Source of the DNA: Thiomicrorhabdus arctica DSM 13458
GTDB lineage: Bacteria; Pseudomonadota; Gammaproteobacteria; Thiomicrospirales; Thiomicrospiraceae
Direction: 5' to 3'
Assembly: GCF_000381085.1 (NCBI RefSeq)
Contig: NZ_KB905900.1
Span: 118,744-182,743, forward strand
DNA: 64,000 nt
Positions 33,476 through 42,734 of this stretch are shown here, piece by piece. Numbering within the stretch: the first letter of the stretch is position 1; each line of letters opens with the position of its first letter. Position numbers and translations under genes: made by a program. The notes beneath the pieces are model-generated. The model was not told where the DNA came from and ran no database searches. It was given only the letters and a program-made list of their open reading frames with translations.

Positions 33476-34120
33476 TTATTTTTTCCCAGAGGTTAGCTGG
33501 GCTAATTGAGAATCGTGCCATTTTCTCAGTAGGCCTAACGCCAATATGGCACCCATGAGCGCGTACAGCATATCGGACTGCGTATCCCAGACATAGCCTT
33601 GCGTGCCTAAGAAAGCCTCAGCGGCTTCTTCGGAAGTGAGCGCAACCCACCACTCCAATATTTCATAGAAAGCACTTAATGCTAGGCAGAATGTAATGAT
33701 GAAAAAGTTCTGCCAAACCGTACCCTTTATAATTTGTTTACGCAAAATCAGCTCTCGAGCGATCATCGCCGGTACAAATCCTTGCGCCAAATGTCCCAAC
33801 TTATCGTAATTGTTGCGCGACCAATTAAACAGCTCGCTTAGCCAATCAAAAAGCGGCACCTCGGCATAGGTGTAGTGTCCACCGACCATTAGGATGATGC
33901 TATGCACTAAAATCAAAAAATAGAGTAATGGGGTCAACTGAAAACGACGATAGGTCCAAGCTAAAATTATCAGACCGACCAGCGCTGGGAAAACCTCTAA
34001 AAACCAGGTAAGTTGATCTTTAGGGTGTATTCCAGACCAAATGAAGACCAAACCAAATATAAGTATCCAACCAATTTTGATAACAACCTCCTTAACCTTT
34101 ATTGTTAAAGATTTGAACAA
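33476..34120 (-). CDS. DUF2238 (YjdF-like) membrane protein
   Basis: A 214-residue membrane protein with about six helices and the DUF2238 signature (YDKLGHLAQGFVPAMIARELILR ... ALSAFYEILEWWVAL ... GYVWDTQSDMLYALMGA). Function unknown. The start is unclear: the frame opens at a TTG (34118-34120) without a ribosome site, while a strong AAGGAGG lies inside the frame about 25-35 bases further on, pointing to a later start at a non-standard codon (ATC near 34081 or ATT near 34075). The longest form is given. Confidence 0.72.
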   Translation of the reverse strand: MFKSLTIKVKEVVIKIGWILIFGLVFIWSGIHPKDQLTWFLEVFPALVGLIILAWTYRRFQLTPLLYFLILVHSIILMVGGHYTYAEVPLFDWLSELFNWSRNNYDKLGHLAQGFVPAMIARELILRKQIIKGTVWQNFFIITFCLALSAFYEILEWWVALTSEEAAEAFLGTQGYVWDTQSDMLYALMGAILALGLLRKWHDSQLAQLTSGKK

Positions 34121-34205
34121 TGTAGGAACTAAACGATGGAAAGCGCGATTAAGGCACTTCTATCCATTGTACAAAACAAATATACAATCTGCGAAAAATA
34201 AATTG

Positions 34206-34217
34206 ACCAAGCCTGGT
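34206..34217. repeat. Near-copy of the palindrome (one mismatch)
   Basis: ACCAAGCCTGGT differs at one position from ACCAGGCCTGGT. It is intergenic, upstream of the DUF2238 gene. Confidence 0.5.
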
Positions 34218-34253
34218 TATGCCTAGAATGTCAAAATTCAGACACTTAACAAT

Positions 34254-34285
34254 AAAAACGCCCAGGTTTAAATCTGAGCGTTTTT
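34254..34285 (-). terminator. Terminator of the GGDEF/EAL gene
   Basis: On the - strand AAAAACGCTCAG and CTGGGCGTTTTT pair with one mismatch around an AT-rich loop, with a T-run at the end. It lies about 55 bases after the GGDEF/EAL stop. Confidence 0.75.
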
Positions 34286-34340
34286 GTTTTACGGATTGAA
34301 AACAGACGATAGAGGTCACGTTGTTTAAATATAGATTTTT

Positions 34341-35891
34341 CTAATGCATAACCGGTAACTGCGCGGTAATTGCTTGATAATATGAGCTTGAATCCAATGG
34401 CTGAGCCCAGATTAAGCCCTGCCCTACCAAACATCCCATATTATGCAACAGAGCTGCTTGTGTTTGGTTTTCGATACCGGAGGCAATGACACACACATCT
34501 AACGTTTTCGCCATTTGAATGACCGCTTTTATCCATTTCTGACCACTGGTCGTTTCTAGAGCATCTTGCAGCCAAACACGATCGAGCTTGATCTCTTGTA
34601 CATTCAGGTTCATCAACTGCGCAAGATCCAGTGGGATCTTACCAACTTCTGTCAAAGTAATCTGGTAGCCAGCTTCACTCAATGCGTGTAGGGTATTTTG
34701 TAAATCGGCTTCGGTAATCGCTTGTAATGAAAATTCTAACTGCACTTGCGATGCTTTGACATTGAAAGATGCTAAACGATGGTTCATGAATTCAACCATG
34801 TTTTCGGTTTTCCAGACATTCTCCAGTACCGGAATTGAAATCACCAACTCATCATTCATCTGCTGCCACTGCTGGAGATAAAATAAGCCGCTATCAATTA
34901 ACCATGTCCCGACTGAACTCCCACACCCGCTCTGGTCAAGCTTATCCATCCAGCCTGGTAGATAAGGATTTTCAACTAATTCACTATGCCAAAGCGCACT
35001 GACACTTGCGCCGACAATTTGATGGCTTACTAAATCAATTTGCGGCTCAAAGCACACCTCTATCTCACCTGCGCTAATCGCGGCTTTTAGAGAAACAGCT
35101 AAATCAATCTCTTTAAGCTTCTGCTCTGCTTGTTCAGCAACATCAGAGTAGAAACGATAAGTACTACGCCCACTGGCTTTTGAAGCGTAAAGTGCTTTAT
35201 CAGAGTTCTCAACTAAATCCGCACAACTTTTTGCATCTTCAGGATAACGGGCCACACCGATACTGGTTGAAATCGCTACATCACTTTTATCAATCCAATA
35301 AGGACGACTGACTTCAAAAATAATACGCTTACAGATATTTTCAGTCATGTCACGATCAGACAGACCTGCTAATAAAATGACAAACTCATCCCCCCCCAAG
35401 CGACTAACGAGGTCACCTTCACGAACGGCCGAGATTAAACGAGCACTGACATTTCTCAACAATTCATCACCGGCATGGTGCCCTAAGGTATCATTGACGT
35501 TCTTAAAACCGTCTAAATCTAAAAACAATAACGTAAATTCAGTGTCGCTGTCTCTGGACTTTATGACTAGCTGCTCAAGCGTGCTGTGAAAATAAGAGCG
35601 ATTTGGTAAATGGGTTAAGGCATCGTAATTCGCTTGACGGAATAGCTCACGGGTGCGCATCACTACCTGAGCTTCCACCATCTCAGCAATTGCTTGCGGA
35701 ATATCACCCGTATCAGAGAAACGGTCTTGCAACACTCGGAGTATTTTTTTAACACCGAACCCAGCGGCCAGAGGTGATCTGTCAACCATCTTCTGAGTTC
35801 TAGAACGATCCGTTTGCAAAAAACGTTGTACTTCAGATGAAGTATCATTTTTTGTCATTGGCTTTTCAACAGTGTCTCTAAACTCTACCAT
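34341..35891 (-). CDS. Diguanylate cyclase with degenerate EAL domain
   Basis: A 516-residue cytoplasmic protein. The GGDEF motif (residues 166-170) is intact, and the inhibitory I-site RxxD (R157-D160) lies five residues before it, so c-di-GMP synthesis with feedback control is expected. In the following EAL domain the catalytic EALxR is replaced by SALWH (about 298-302), so phosphodiesterase activity is unlikely and that domain may only bind c-di-GMP or GTP. The N terminus (1-85) has no clear sensor domain. AAAGG eight bases upstream supports the start. Confidence 0.9.
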   Translation of the reverse strand: MVEFRDTVEKPMTKNDTSSEVQRFLQTDRSRTQKMVDRSPLAAGFGVKKILRVLQDRFSDTGDIPQAIAEMVEAQVVMRTRELFRQANYDALTHLPNRSYFHSTLEQLVIKSRDSDTEFTLLFLDLDGFKNVNDTLGHHAGDELLRNVSARLISAVREGDLVSRLGGDEFVILLAGLSDRDMTENICKRIIFEVSRPYWIDKSDVAISTSIGVARYPEDAKSCADLVENSDKALYASKASGRSTYRFYSDVAEQAEQKLKEIDLAVSLKAAISAGEIEVCFEPQIDLVSHQIVGASVSALWHSELVENPYLPGWMDKLDQSGCGSSVGTWLIDSGLFYLQQWQQMNDELVISIPVLENVWKTENMVEFMNHRLASFNVKASQVQLEFSLQAITEADLQNTLHALSEAGYQITLTEVGKIPLDLAQLMNLNVQEIKLDRVWLQDALETTSGQKWIKAVIQMAKTLDVCVIASGIENQTQAALLHNMGCLVGQGLIWAQPLDSSSYYQAITAQLPVMH

Positions 35892-36102
35892 AGTGCTAAC
35901 CTTTTACCTTACTAAAGGGCTTAACAGGATGAAGGTCATTAATGTCTGAAATGTCGTTATAATATTTGACCATTTCAAAGAGTCTTCAGTTAAGCCCGGT
36001 TCATTAATGTCTTTGCAAACACAAATGACTCAAGTTCTTATTTAAGTGGCCGATAAACTGACTCCTTAAATTTCTTAACAAGCTATTAGCAAAGGATATG
36101 CC

Positions 36103-37293
36103 ATGTCTAACATCGGTACCCCATTTTCATCTACTGCCGTCCGAGTATTGCTCTGTGGAGCCGGAGAGTTAGGCAAGGAAGTCGCCATTGAACTGCAACG
36201 TTTAGGTGTAGAGGTCATTGCCGCAGATCGTTATGCAAATGCCCCAGCCATGCAAGTTGCAGACCGCAGTCATGTCGTTGACATGTTGGATGGTGCCGCC
36301 CTAAGAAAAGTTATTGAGTTAGAAAAACCGCATATGGTCGTGCCAGAAATTGAGGCAATTGCCACCGACACCTTAGCGGAACTCGAAAACGAGGGTGTCA
36401 AAATAATACCGACGGCACGTGCCACGCAATTGACCATGAATCGTGAAGGTATCCGCCGTCTCGCCGCTGAAGCGTTGGGCATTCCAACCTCGCCTTATGA
36501 ATTTGTGGACACCAAAGCAGATTTTGAAGCCGCTATTGGGCGCATCGGCATGCCTTGCGTCGTTAAGCCAATTATGAGTTCGTCTGGTAAAGGTCAGAGT
36601 GTCATTAAAACCGCCGCCGATATAAACCAGGCCTGGTCATATGCGCAAGAAGGCGGACGCGCTGGTAAAGGACGCGTCATCATTGAAGGCTTTGTTGAGT
36701 TTGATTATGAGATTACCTTATTAACCGTTCGTCACGAACAAGGTATTAGTTTTTGTGAGCCCATTGGCCATCACCAAGAGGATGGCGATTACCGCCAATC
36801 ATGGCAACCACAGGTAATGAGTGCTGCCGCGATAACAACCTCGCAGGAGATCGCCCGTAAAGTCACCGATAATTTATGCGGCGAAACTGGACGAGGTCTA
36901 TTTGGCGTTGAGTTATTCATTAAAGGCGACAACGTTTACTTTAGTGAAGTCTCGCCTCGACCTCATGATACCGGCTTGGTGACCTTAATGTCACAAGATC
37001 TCTCTGAATTTGCTTTACATGCCCGAGCCATCCTAGGCTTGCCAATTCCAAATATTAGACAACACGGTCCAACTGCCTCAAGCGTTATTTTGCCGACCGG
37101 CAAATCTCGCCAAACGGAGTTCTCCAATCTAACTGAAGCACTCTCTTTGCCAGACACGCAAATTCGCTTGTTTGGTAAACCGGAAATTGACGGTCGTCGC
37201 CGCATGGGGGTTGCCATTGCAAAAGCGGATACCATTGAAGAAGCTATAAACAAAGCCAATCAAGTTGCAGCTGCCGTAAAAGTGACATTTTAA
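36103..37293 (+). CDS. purT: Formate-dependent GAR transformylase PurT
   Basis: A 396-residue ATP-grasp enzyme of purine synthesis that uses formate and ATP to formylate glycinamide ribonucleotide. It shows the N-terminal [20 protein letters not shown] nucleotide fold, the ATP-grasp core ([16 protein letters not shown]), and VELFIKGD ... [13 protein letters not shown]. Length and motifs fit PurT rather than PurK. The coding region holds an exact ACCAGGCCTGGT (36626-36637), read as NQAWS. Confidence 0.95.
   Translation: MSNIGTPFSSTAVRVLLCGAGELGKEVAIELQRLGVEVIAADRYANAPAMQVADRSHVVDMLDGAALRKVIELEKPHMVVPEIEAIATDTLAELENEGVKIIPTARATQLTMNREGIRRLAAEALGIPTSPYEFVDTKADFEAAIGRIGMPCVVKPIMSSSGKGQSVIKTAADINQAWSYAQEGGRAGKGRVIIEGFVEFDYEITLLTVRHEQGISFCEPIGHHQEDGDYRQSWQPQVMSAAAITTSQEIARKVTDNLCGETGRGLFGVELFIKGDNVYFSEVSPRPHDTGLVTLMSQDLSEFALHARAILGLPIPNIRQHGPTASSVILPTGKSRQTEFSNLTEALSLPDTQIRLFGKPEIDGRRRMGVAIAKADTIEEAINKANQVAAAVKVTF
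36626..36637. repeat. ACCAGGCCTGGT palindrome, copy 5 (inside purT)
   Basis: Exact copy inside purT, read in the same codon phase (CAG-GCC-TGG) as the copy in the cytochrome gene. Confidence 0.8.
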
Positions 37294-37650
37294 GAAAACA
37301 ATCTAATAATCACTGTTTATTAATTGACATCAAATGCTCGCAATGACTTTTAAATGGACCTAATCTGGTCCATTTAAAAGCCACATCTATTCTATTGACT
37401 TCAATTAACCACAAACTAAATATCCACGTAACGCCTTGTTTTTAAAAAGTTCATTATCAACAAAACCACAAAACTCCGCCTTAAACCCACACTTCTTTTA
37501 TAAAATTTGGCACGCCTTATGCTCTACGACTATCAAAGGAAAAACTTTAATCTTTTATGAACCAACGTCAATATTTATATAGGTTCAAAACGTTAAAGCT
37601 CGCTAAACACACTGAACGGCCCAACAGCCAAAAGCATAAGGAAACCAGAC
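37294..37650. other. Gap between purT and fliS
   Basis: About 360 bases, AT-rich, with a 14-bp hairpin at 37347-37380 and nothing else I can name; no flagellar sigma-28 promoter is evident upstream of fliS. Confidence 0.5.
37347..37380. terminator. Hairpin after purT
   Basis: CTTTTAAATGGACC and GGTCCATTTAAAAG form a perfect 14-bp stem with a six-base loop 54 bases after purT. The arms end in A/T runs, so it could stop transcription in either direction. Confidence 0.6.
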
Positions 37651-38085
37651 ATGACTTTAAACAATACAACATCAGCAGAAGCAAAGGCTCCGATTCTTCA
37701 AGAATACAAAAGAAATCAAGAGTCTGAAAAACACCTTAAAGAGAACCCGCGTAAAACCATCCTACTCTTATTACAGGGTGCCGTAGACAAGGGTAATATG
37801 GCGAAAGTATGTCACCAAAGCCATGCTTTAGTAGAGAAGGGATTTCACCTGGGACGTATGACAACTATTTTGGATGCGTTACGTGACCGCTTATCAATGA
37901 CAAAAGAGACTCCCCTGGCATTTGATTTAGAGGAACTTTACCGTTATGCAGACCAAAGCATTCAAGAAGCCGTTTTTGAAAAAGATGCCTTCTATCTCGA
38001 CAGTGCTATTGAAATCCTAACGGAACTTCGCGATGCTTGGATGGAAATGATGCAGCAAACAGGACAGTTACACGATAATCAGTAA
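37651..38085 (+). CDS. fliS: Flagellin export chaperone FliS-like protein
   Basis: A 144-residue all-helical protein matching FliS: NPRKTILLLLQGAVDKGNMAKVCHQSHALVEKGFHLGRMTTILDALRDRL, then DLEELYRYADQSIQEAVFEKDAFYLDSAIEILTELRDAWMEM. FliS binds flagellin in the cytoplasm until export. No fliC, fliD or other flagellar gene is in the window, so this copy is an orphan; it is flanked by two c-di-GMP proteins. The N-terminal 30 residues are longer than usual. Confidence 0.82.
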   Translation: MTLNNTTSAEAKAPILQEYKRNQESEKHLKENPRKTILLLLQGAVDKGNMAKVCHQSHALVEKGFHLGRMTTILDALRDRLSMTKETPLAFDLEELYRYADQSIQEAVFEKDAFYLDSAIEILTELRDAWMEMMQQTGQLHDNQ

Positions 38086-38135
38086 TGTCCGCGAAAGGTT
38101 TAATATGGATGTGTAAGTCCATATCAATCACCCCC

Positions 38136-38165
38136 AAAAAAGCCGAGATCACTCTCGGCTTTTTT
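38136..38165. terminator. Bidirectional terminator between fliS and the EAL fusion gene
   Basis: AAAAAAGCCGAGA and TCTCGGCTTTTTT are perfectly complementary around TCAC, giving terminators for both convergent genes. Confidence 0.9.
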
Positions 38166-38212
38166 GTGCTCAACATCTCTTTCTTTACCAAAAAATAAAT
38201 ATTCAGCGCATT

Positions 38213-40516
38213 CTAACGGAAATGGGCACTGCCTAATAATGTCACATTGTGCAGAAATTGACGATTTTCTGGATCCCATGTCACTGGAGTTGACAACCCA
38301 ATATCGACACTGGACAAGCTTTCCAAAGCCTTGATTAAGTCCAATTTTCGATGCGTCGGACACTTATCAAGCCCCTTTAACAACACCAACGTGTTTAAAT
38401 AAGATTCAAAACTGATGCTATTACGGTATTTGGACGTACTTTCCGTTAAAAACGGTTTAATGTGTTTACGATATTGTGTTGCGGCCGATGACTTATCTTG
38501 ATAATCGTCGATGGGTGCAGTCACAAAGACATTTTGACAATTCTTAACATAACGCTTTAATGAACCCAATCCAATCAATGAAATCGAATAAAAATTGACT
38601 GGCTTCAAGCTCACATCGTTAATGATGTCGGCGAATGATTTTGTACCACCCACAAAAACGACATGCATGGCATTAGATTGGTTAATCGATTCAATCAAAA
38701 ATTTTTGACTGCGATGTTCAGAACCATAACTAAGGTGCTCGCTCCGTATCAATTTGTCAAAGACTACCGCACTGCGTTTACCAAATGCATTACCTGGGTA
38801 CACAAATAAAATTTTGCCACGCTTCTGAATCAGATGCTCGGCAATGCTCGCCAACTCATCTTCATAACTTGGACGGACATTAAAGAAGTTGCTCCACTTT
38901 GCATCTCGCAATAAATTACTCCCCGAAAAGGGTCCAATCACGGCTATTTTCATGGCTAATGCACTTTGAACAAACCATTTCATATTACCCAGTGTGAATA
39001 CCCCTCCCAAACAGGCGATGCTACGAGGTGAAATCTTCTTTTTAGCTAACTCCATATAATGGTTAATATCCGACTGATCATCAAACACTTCTAATTTAAT
39101 ACTGACACCAGAGGCGATTTTGTTGTCGTGATACTCTTTAAGTGCCGCATTAATACCATATAACTTACTATGACCTATAAAATTAAAGCCGCCCGTTAGC
39201 GGCAGGATTGAGCTGATAATAATTTGATTGTGTAATGTGTCATCATCATTATTGGATAAATCCTGAATTAAGGGAGTGGTGACTTGCAAACCTTCCAGCG
39301 AGGCATCGTTATCTTGACTACTGAACGTCGTATCAAGATCCAGACCCACACGTGCTGCTTTCAAAAAATCCAATAGACCCGGTTTTGAGAGAGGCTTACT
39401 GTACCAATAACCTTGAATAAGATCACAACCTTGGCCTATCAACCAATCCAGTACATCCTGATTCTCCACACCTTGAGCAACCACATCCAAACCTAAGTGA
39501 TGTGCTAATTCCATGGTATGTTTTACCAAAACATGCGACTTATCTTTCTCACCAATACTCTGGATAAACTCTCTGTGAATCTTGAGCTCAGTGGCCGGAA
39601 AGTACTTAAGGTTATCAAGTGAAGTACTGCCCTTGCCAAAATCATCAATTGAGATTTTAAAGCCTTTTAAGCGAATTCTTGCCAGCACATCCAAAGAGAC
39701 ACTTAAGTTCTGTAGTAAAATATCTTCAGTCACTTCGATAATGACGAAATTAGGGTTTATTTTATGCTCTGCAAAAATGGTTTCTAAGACATCAGGGAAG
39801 AAGAGATCATCTAAATCACGCGTTGATATATTAATGGAAATGGTCAGGCCATTATATTGCGCAGACAAGTCTGCATAATCTTGAGCGGCGATAATAGCCA
39901 CTGCCAAGGTCAACTCATGAATTAATCCTAAACGTTCAACCTCATCAATAAACTGATCTGGATAGATTAAATTGTTCTGGTTATCGCGAATACGGCATAA
40001 AGCTTCCAAACCAACAACGCGATTCATCTTGACGTCCAATTGCGGTTGATAATGAACCTCTACCCTGTCCTCATCAAACGCTTTACGAATATCATCTGAA
40101 CTCATTTGTCTTTGAGCGACAGGCTTATTTACCCACTGACTCTTCGCCTGTTCAACTCCGCTTATCAATGCCTCAATCGCCTTCTCTTTAAAAGGCTTAG
40201 AGAGGGGCGACATGGTATTGAGTTCATGTGCTTCGGCAAGTTCATGCGCGGTATTTAACACGGCCTTATCGCAACCACTCATTAACACCAAAGCAGCGCT
40301 TACTTTTTTCTCAGATAAAATACGCATCACCTGAATGCCATCTAAAAATGGCAAGCATAACTCTAAAAATATGAGGTCAAAAACCGTTGTTAATAAAGGT
40401 TCAACTTGTCTAGAATCGCTCTCTATCGTCACGTGATGACCTAAGCGGACTGCCACTTCTTGCAAATGGTCCGTTATGTCCGTATCAACATCTATTATCA
40501 AAATCTTTAATGGCAT
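38213..40516 (-). CDS. Receiver - EAL - periplasmic-binding-fold fusion protein
   Basis: A 767-residue protein with an unusual domain order and no signal peptide or membrane helix. Residues 1-120 are a receiver domain in which the phospho-acceptor Asp is Glu (E52, in LELCLP), though D9, D11 and K107 are kept. Residues 140-385 are an EAL domain with EALCR (171-175), N228, E260, D290-D291 and K311, but the catalytic Glu of EGVE is Gln (Q347 in AQGVE). Residues about 430-767 are a type 1 periplasmic-binding fold of the Leu/amide-binding family (SSILPLTGGFNFIGHSKLYG, VFDDQSD, GGVFTLGN). It probably binds a cytoplasmic ligand and c-di-GMP rather than degrading c-di-GMP. Confidence 0.88.
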   Translation of the reverse strand: MPLKILIIDVDTDITDHLQEVAVRLGHHVTIESDSRQVEPLLTTVFDLIFLELCLPFLDGIQVMRILSEKKVSAALVLMSGCDKAVLNTAHELAEAHELNTMSPLSKPFKEKAIEALISGVEQAKSQWVNKPVAQRQMSSDDIRKAFDEDRVEVHYQPQLDVKMNRVVGLEALCRIRDNQNNLIYPDQFIDEVERLGLIHELTLAVAIIAAQDYADLSAQYNGLTISINISTRDLDDLFFPDVLETIFAEHKINPNFVIIEVTEDILLQNLSVSLDVLARIRLKGFKISIDDFGKGSTSLDNLKYFPATELKIHREFIQSIGEKDKSHVLVKHTMELAHHLGLDVVAQGVENQDVLDWLIGQGCDLIQGYWYSKPLSKPGLLDFLKAARVGLDLDTTFSSQDNDASLEGLQVTTPLIQDLSNNDDDTLHNQIIISSILPLTGGFNFIGHSKLYGINAALKEYHDNKIASGVSIKLEVFDDQSDINHYMELAKKKISPRSIACLGGVFTLGNMKWFVQSALAMKIAVIGPFSGSNLLRDAKWSNFFNVRPSYEDELASIAEHLIQKRGKILFVYPGNAFGKRSAVVFDKLIRSEHLSYGSEHRSQKFLIESINQSNAMHVVFVGGTKSFADIINDVSLKPVNFYSISLIGLGSLKRYVKNCQNVFVTAPIDDYQDKSSAATQYRKHIKPFLTESTSKYRNSISFESYLNTLVLLKGLDKCPTHRKLDLIKALESLSSVDIGLSTPVTWDPENRQFLHNVTLLGSAHFR

Positions 40517-40958
40517 ACTTTAAATTCTCTTTTCATTCCGTTAGGCTAAAAACACCTAGTATCTAGCGTATTAAAAAGACTTTAAACTGAAATAAACGGC
40601 ACAGGTATTTTCAGCTTAAACCTACATCAAGCGGGTAAGTGTAGGTTAAGTAGGCCTCCAGACGAGTATACCTTTTCATAAAATGATTTCATGCATTTAA
40701 CCTCATCCAAATTAAACATGTATACATTAACTTAGCTTATATCAACAGGTGCATTTTGAAGATTTAAATTCAAAAAACCTGGTTTTAGTCCAAGACGATC
40801 AAATTAAAAAATTTCGTTTTAATCTAAAACAAAACCACTATCTAATTGATTTGTTACTATTTTATTAATCATGAACAAATCATGACTTATTTAGCACTCT
40901 CCTATAAAGAGTGCTAAAATAAGCTCATTGAAATAAAACATTATTGGAGTATTTTATA
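40517..40958. other. Divergent region between the EAL fusion gene and rpoH
   Basis: About 440 bases, AT-rich. The rpoH-proximal part contains a perfect CIRCE element (40891-40917) with a -10-like TATAAA inside its spacer. The rest shows nothing I can name. Confidence 0.6.
40891..40917. promoter_or_regulatory. CIRCE element (HrcA operator) upstream of rpoH
   Basis: TTAGCACTC (40891-40899), a nine-base spacer and GAGTGCTAA (40909-40917) match the CIRCE consensus exactly. HrcA binds it to repress heat-shock genes. It ends 41 bases before the rpoH start codon and its spacer contains a possible -10 (TATAAA). Confidence 0.93.
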
Positions 40959-41843
40959 ATGCAGGCCATCAACGCACAATTAGATACAATCATTAGTTTG
41001 CCGAGTTTAGCAGTTTCATCGCATGAGTTAGCACCAGGTCAAAACCTAGAGAGCTACTTGCAGACGGTTAAGAACATTCAAAAATTGACCGCTGAAGAAG
41101 AGCATGTGCTGGCTGAAAAACTTTATTATCAAGAAGATGTCGACGCGGCACGCCAATTAATTCTTTCTTCATTACGTTATGTCGTTCCCGTTGCTCGTAC
41201 TTTCAAAGGCTATGGTTTGCCATTAGGCGACATTATTCAGGAAGGTAACATCGGTTTAATGAAAGCCGTTAAACGTTTTAATCCGGAAGAAAACGTCCGC
41301 TTAATGACATTTGCTGTGCATTGGATTCGGGCTGAAATTAATGAGTATGTCATTAAAAACTGGCGTATTGTTAAAACAGCAACCACTAAAGCGCAACGAA
41401 AGCTGTTTTTTAAACTACGAAGTTCTAAAAAATCGCTAGAGTGGTTTAGCGACATCGATGCAGATACCGTTGCTGAAGAACTTGGGGTGACGCGTAAAGA
41501 TGTTCTCGAGATGGAAATGCGCTTGTATGGCAAAGATTTGCCAGTGGACATGTCTTCGGATGATGACAATGAAAATACAACTTTTCCAATTTTAATCAGC
41601 CAAGAAGCAGACCCAGAAACAGCATTAGTTCAACAAAACCAGGCTGAATATGAGTTAGAGCGTATGCAAAATGCCTTAGCAACCTTAGATGCACGTAGCC
41701 GAGACATTCTACAAAAACGATGGCTAACAGATGAGAAGGTAGGACTTAAAGCTCTGTCACAAGAGTATGGCGTTTCGATGGAACGTATTCGCCAAGTTGA
41801 GCAACAAGCATTGAAAAAATTACAAAGCCAATTAATAGCATAA
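40959..41843 (+). CDS. rpoH: Heat-shock sigma factor RpoH (sigma-32)
   Basis: A 294-residue sigma-70-family factor. Region 2 (DIIQEGNIGLMKAVKRFNPEENVRLMTFAVHWIRAEINEYV) is followed by the RpoH box QRKLFFKLR, which identifies sigma-32, and by region 4 (LKALSQEYGVSMERIRQVEQQALKKL). It directs heat-shock transcription. The ATG at 40959 is used with GGAG nine bases upstream; an upstream TTG at 40944 is part of the ribosome site. Expression is probably repressed by HrcA through the CIRCE element. Confidence 0.95.
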   Translation: MQAINAQLDTIISLPSLAVSSHELAPGQNLESYLQTVKNIQKLTAEEEHVLAEKLYYQEDVDAARQLILSSLRYVVPVARTFKGYGLPLGDIIQEGNIGLMKAVKRFNPEENVRLMTFAVHWIRAEINEYVIKNWRIVKTATTKAQRKLFFKLRSSKKSLEWFSDIDADTVAEELGVTRKDVLEMEMRLYGKDLPVDMSSDDDNENTTFPILISQEADPETALVQQNQAEYELERMQNALATLDARSRDILQKRWLTDEKVGLKALSQEYGVSMERIRQVEQQALKKLQSQLIA

Positions 41844-41871
41844 ATTACGCTTGTAAAATGAAGACGCAACT

Positions 41872-41909
41872 AGCCTGCTTCGAATACTGAGTATTCAGCA
41901 GGCTTTTTT
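41872..41909 (+). terminator. Terminator of rpoH
   Basis: AGCCTGCT (41872-41879) pairs with AGCAGGCT (41897-41904), with an inner stem GAATACT/GTATTC, followed by TTTTTT. Confidence 0.88.
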
Positions 41910-42014
41910 AATGCCTGTGATTACTCACTGAGTGCTAACTCGTGGGTAGACACATGAAAGGCCGGATAAAATAGATCCTTCCTGCATAGCCATTTCAATC
42001 GAGATTAAAAAGTT

Positions 42015-42734
42015 TTAAGAGTCGTATCGACGACTCAGTTTATTAAAACGAATCATATTCGATAACTCTTTAACATACTCATGTTTTCTTTGAGAATATT
42101 TCTCTAAGCCAACAACTAACTCTAAACCTGTCGCACGTTGTTTTTGCTGTCTTTTTTTATAACGTATTTCTCTTAATTGAGCATAAGCGGGATGAGAATT
42201 CAGGTTATGAATATAGCTTTTCACAGAAATAAAAGCGGAATCAAATTTGCGCACCTCATGCCCCTTACCAGTACCGCGTTGATTTGGCACCAGACCACAC
42301 CCTTTCGTAAAACACCACTGTCCATAAAAGTTTGAGGCCTTTCTTGCAAAACGTGATGTGCCCCAAGCCGACTCATTAGCCGCTTGTGCCAAAGCAAGAG
42401 AAGGTGGAATAATATCTACTTTTTTAAGCAACGCTCTTTTGACTTCAAGCAATGGCTTGCCTTTGTGACTGACACGGTACTTCTCTGCTATTTCAATCAA
42501 TCGAGACTGTTGTTTGCTTAGTTGATTTGCAGAAAGAGCTTGTAAAAAACCTCGCGTTTTTTTGATTTCAGCATTCGATTTTTTGATATAAGGCAGCATG
42601 AATTCAAAGAAGGCAATTTTTTTCTTTTTCACATCTTTATAGTGGCTAAAATCCGGAACTTTCATTCCGGCAACGACCATAGAAGGCAACGGCAATATGC
42701 TCGCCATTAGGCAAACAAAAATTATATTTTTCAT
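42015..42734 (-). CDS. Bax-like glucosaminidase (peptidoglycan hydrolase)
   Basis: A 239-residue secreted protein of the Bax / GH73-like N-acetylglucosaminidase family. A signal peptide (MKNIIFVCLMASILPLPSMVVAG) is followed by the catalytic region: AQAANESAWGTSRFA (catalytic Glu in NES), ASNFYGQWCFTKGCG, and SVKSYIHNLNSHPAYAQLR. It would cleave cell-wall glycan in the periplasm. The start at 42734 is taken because the signal peptide begins there; the longer frame to 42917 adds sequence without features. No operon partner. Confidence 0.84.
   Translation of the reverse strand: MKNIIFVCLMASILPLPSMVVAGMKVPDFSHYKDVKKKKIAFFEFMLPYIKKSNAEIKKTRGFLQALSANQLSKQQSRLIEIAEKYRVSHKGKPLLEVKRALLKKVDIIPPSLALAQAANESAWGTSRFARKASNFYGQWCFTKGCGLVPNQRGTGKGHEVRKFDSAFISVKSYIHNLNSHPAYAQLREIRYKKRQQKQRATGLELVVGLEKYSQRKHEYVKELSNMIRFNKLSRRYDS

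Noticed and set aside
41930-41938. GAGTGCTAA, half of a CIRCE element downstream of rpoH
   Set aside because: No partner TTAGCACTC at the nine-base distance; it lies after the terminator and not upstream of a heat-shock gene.
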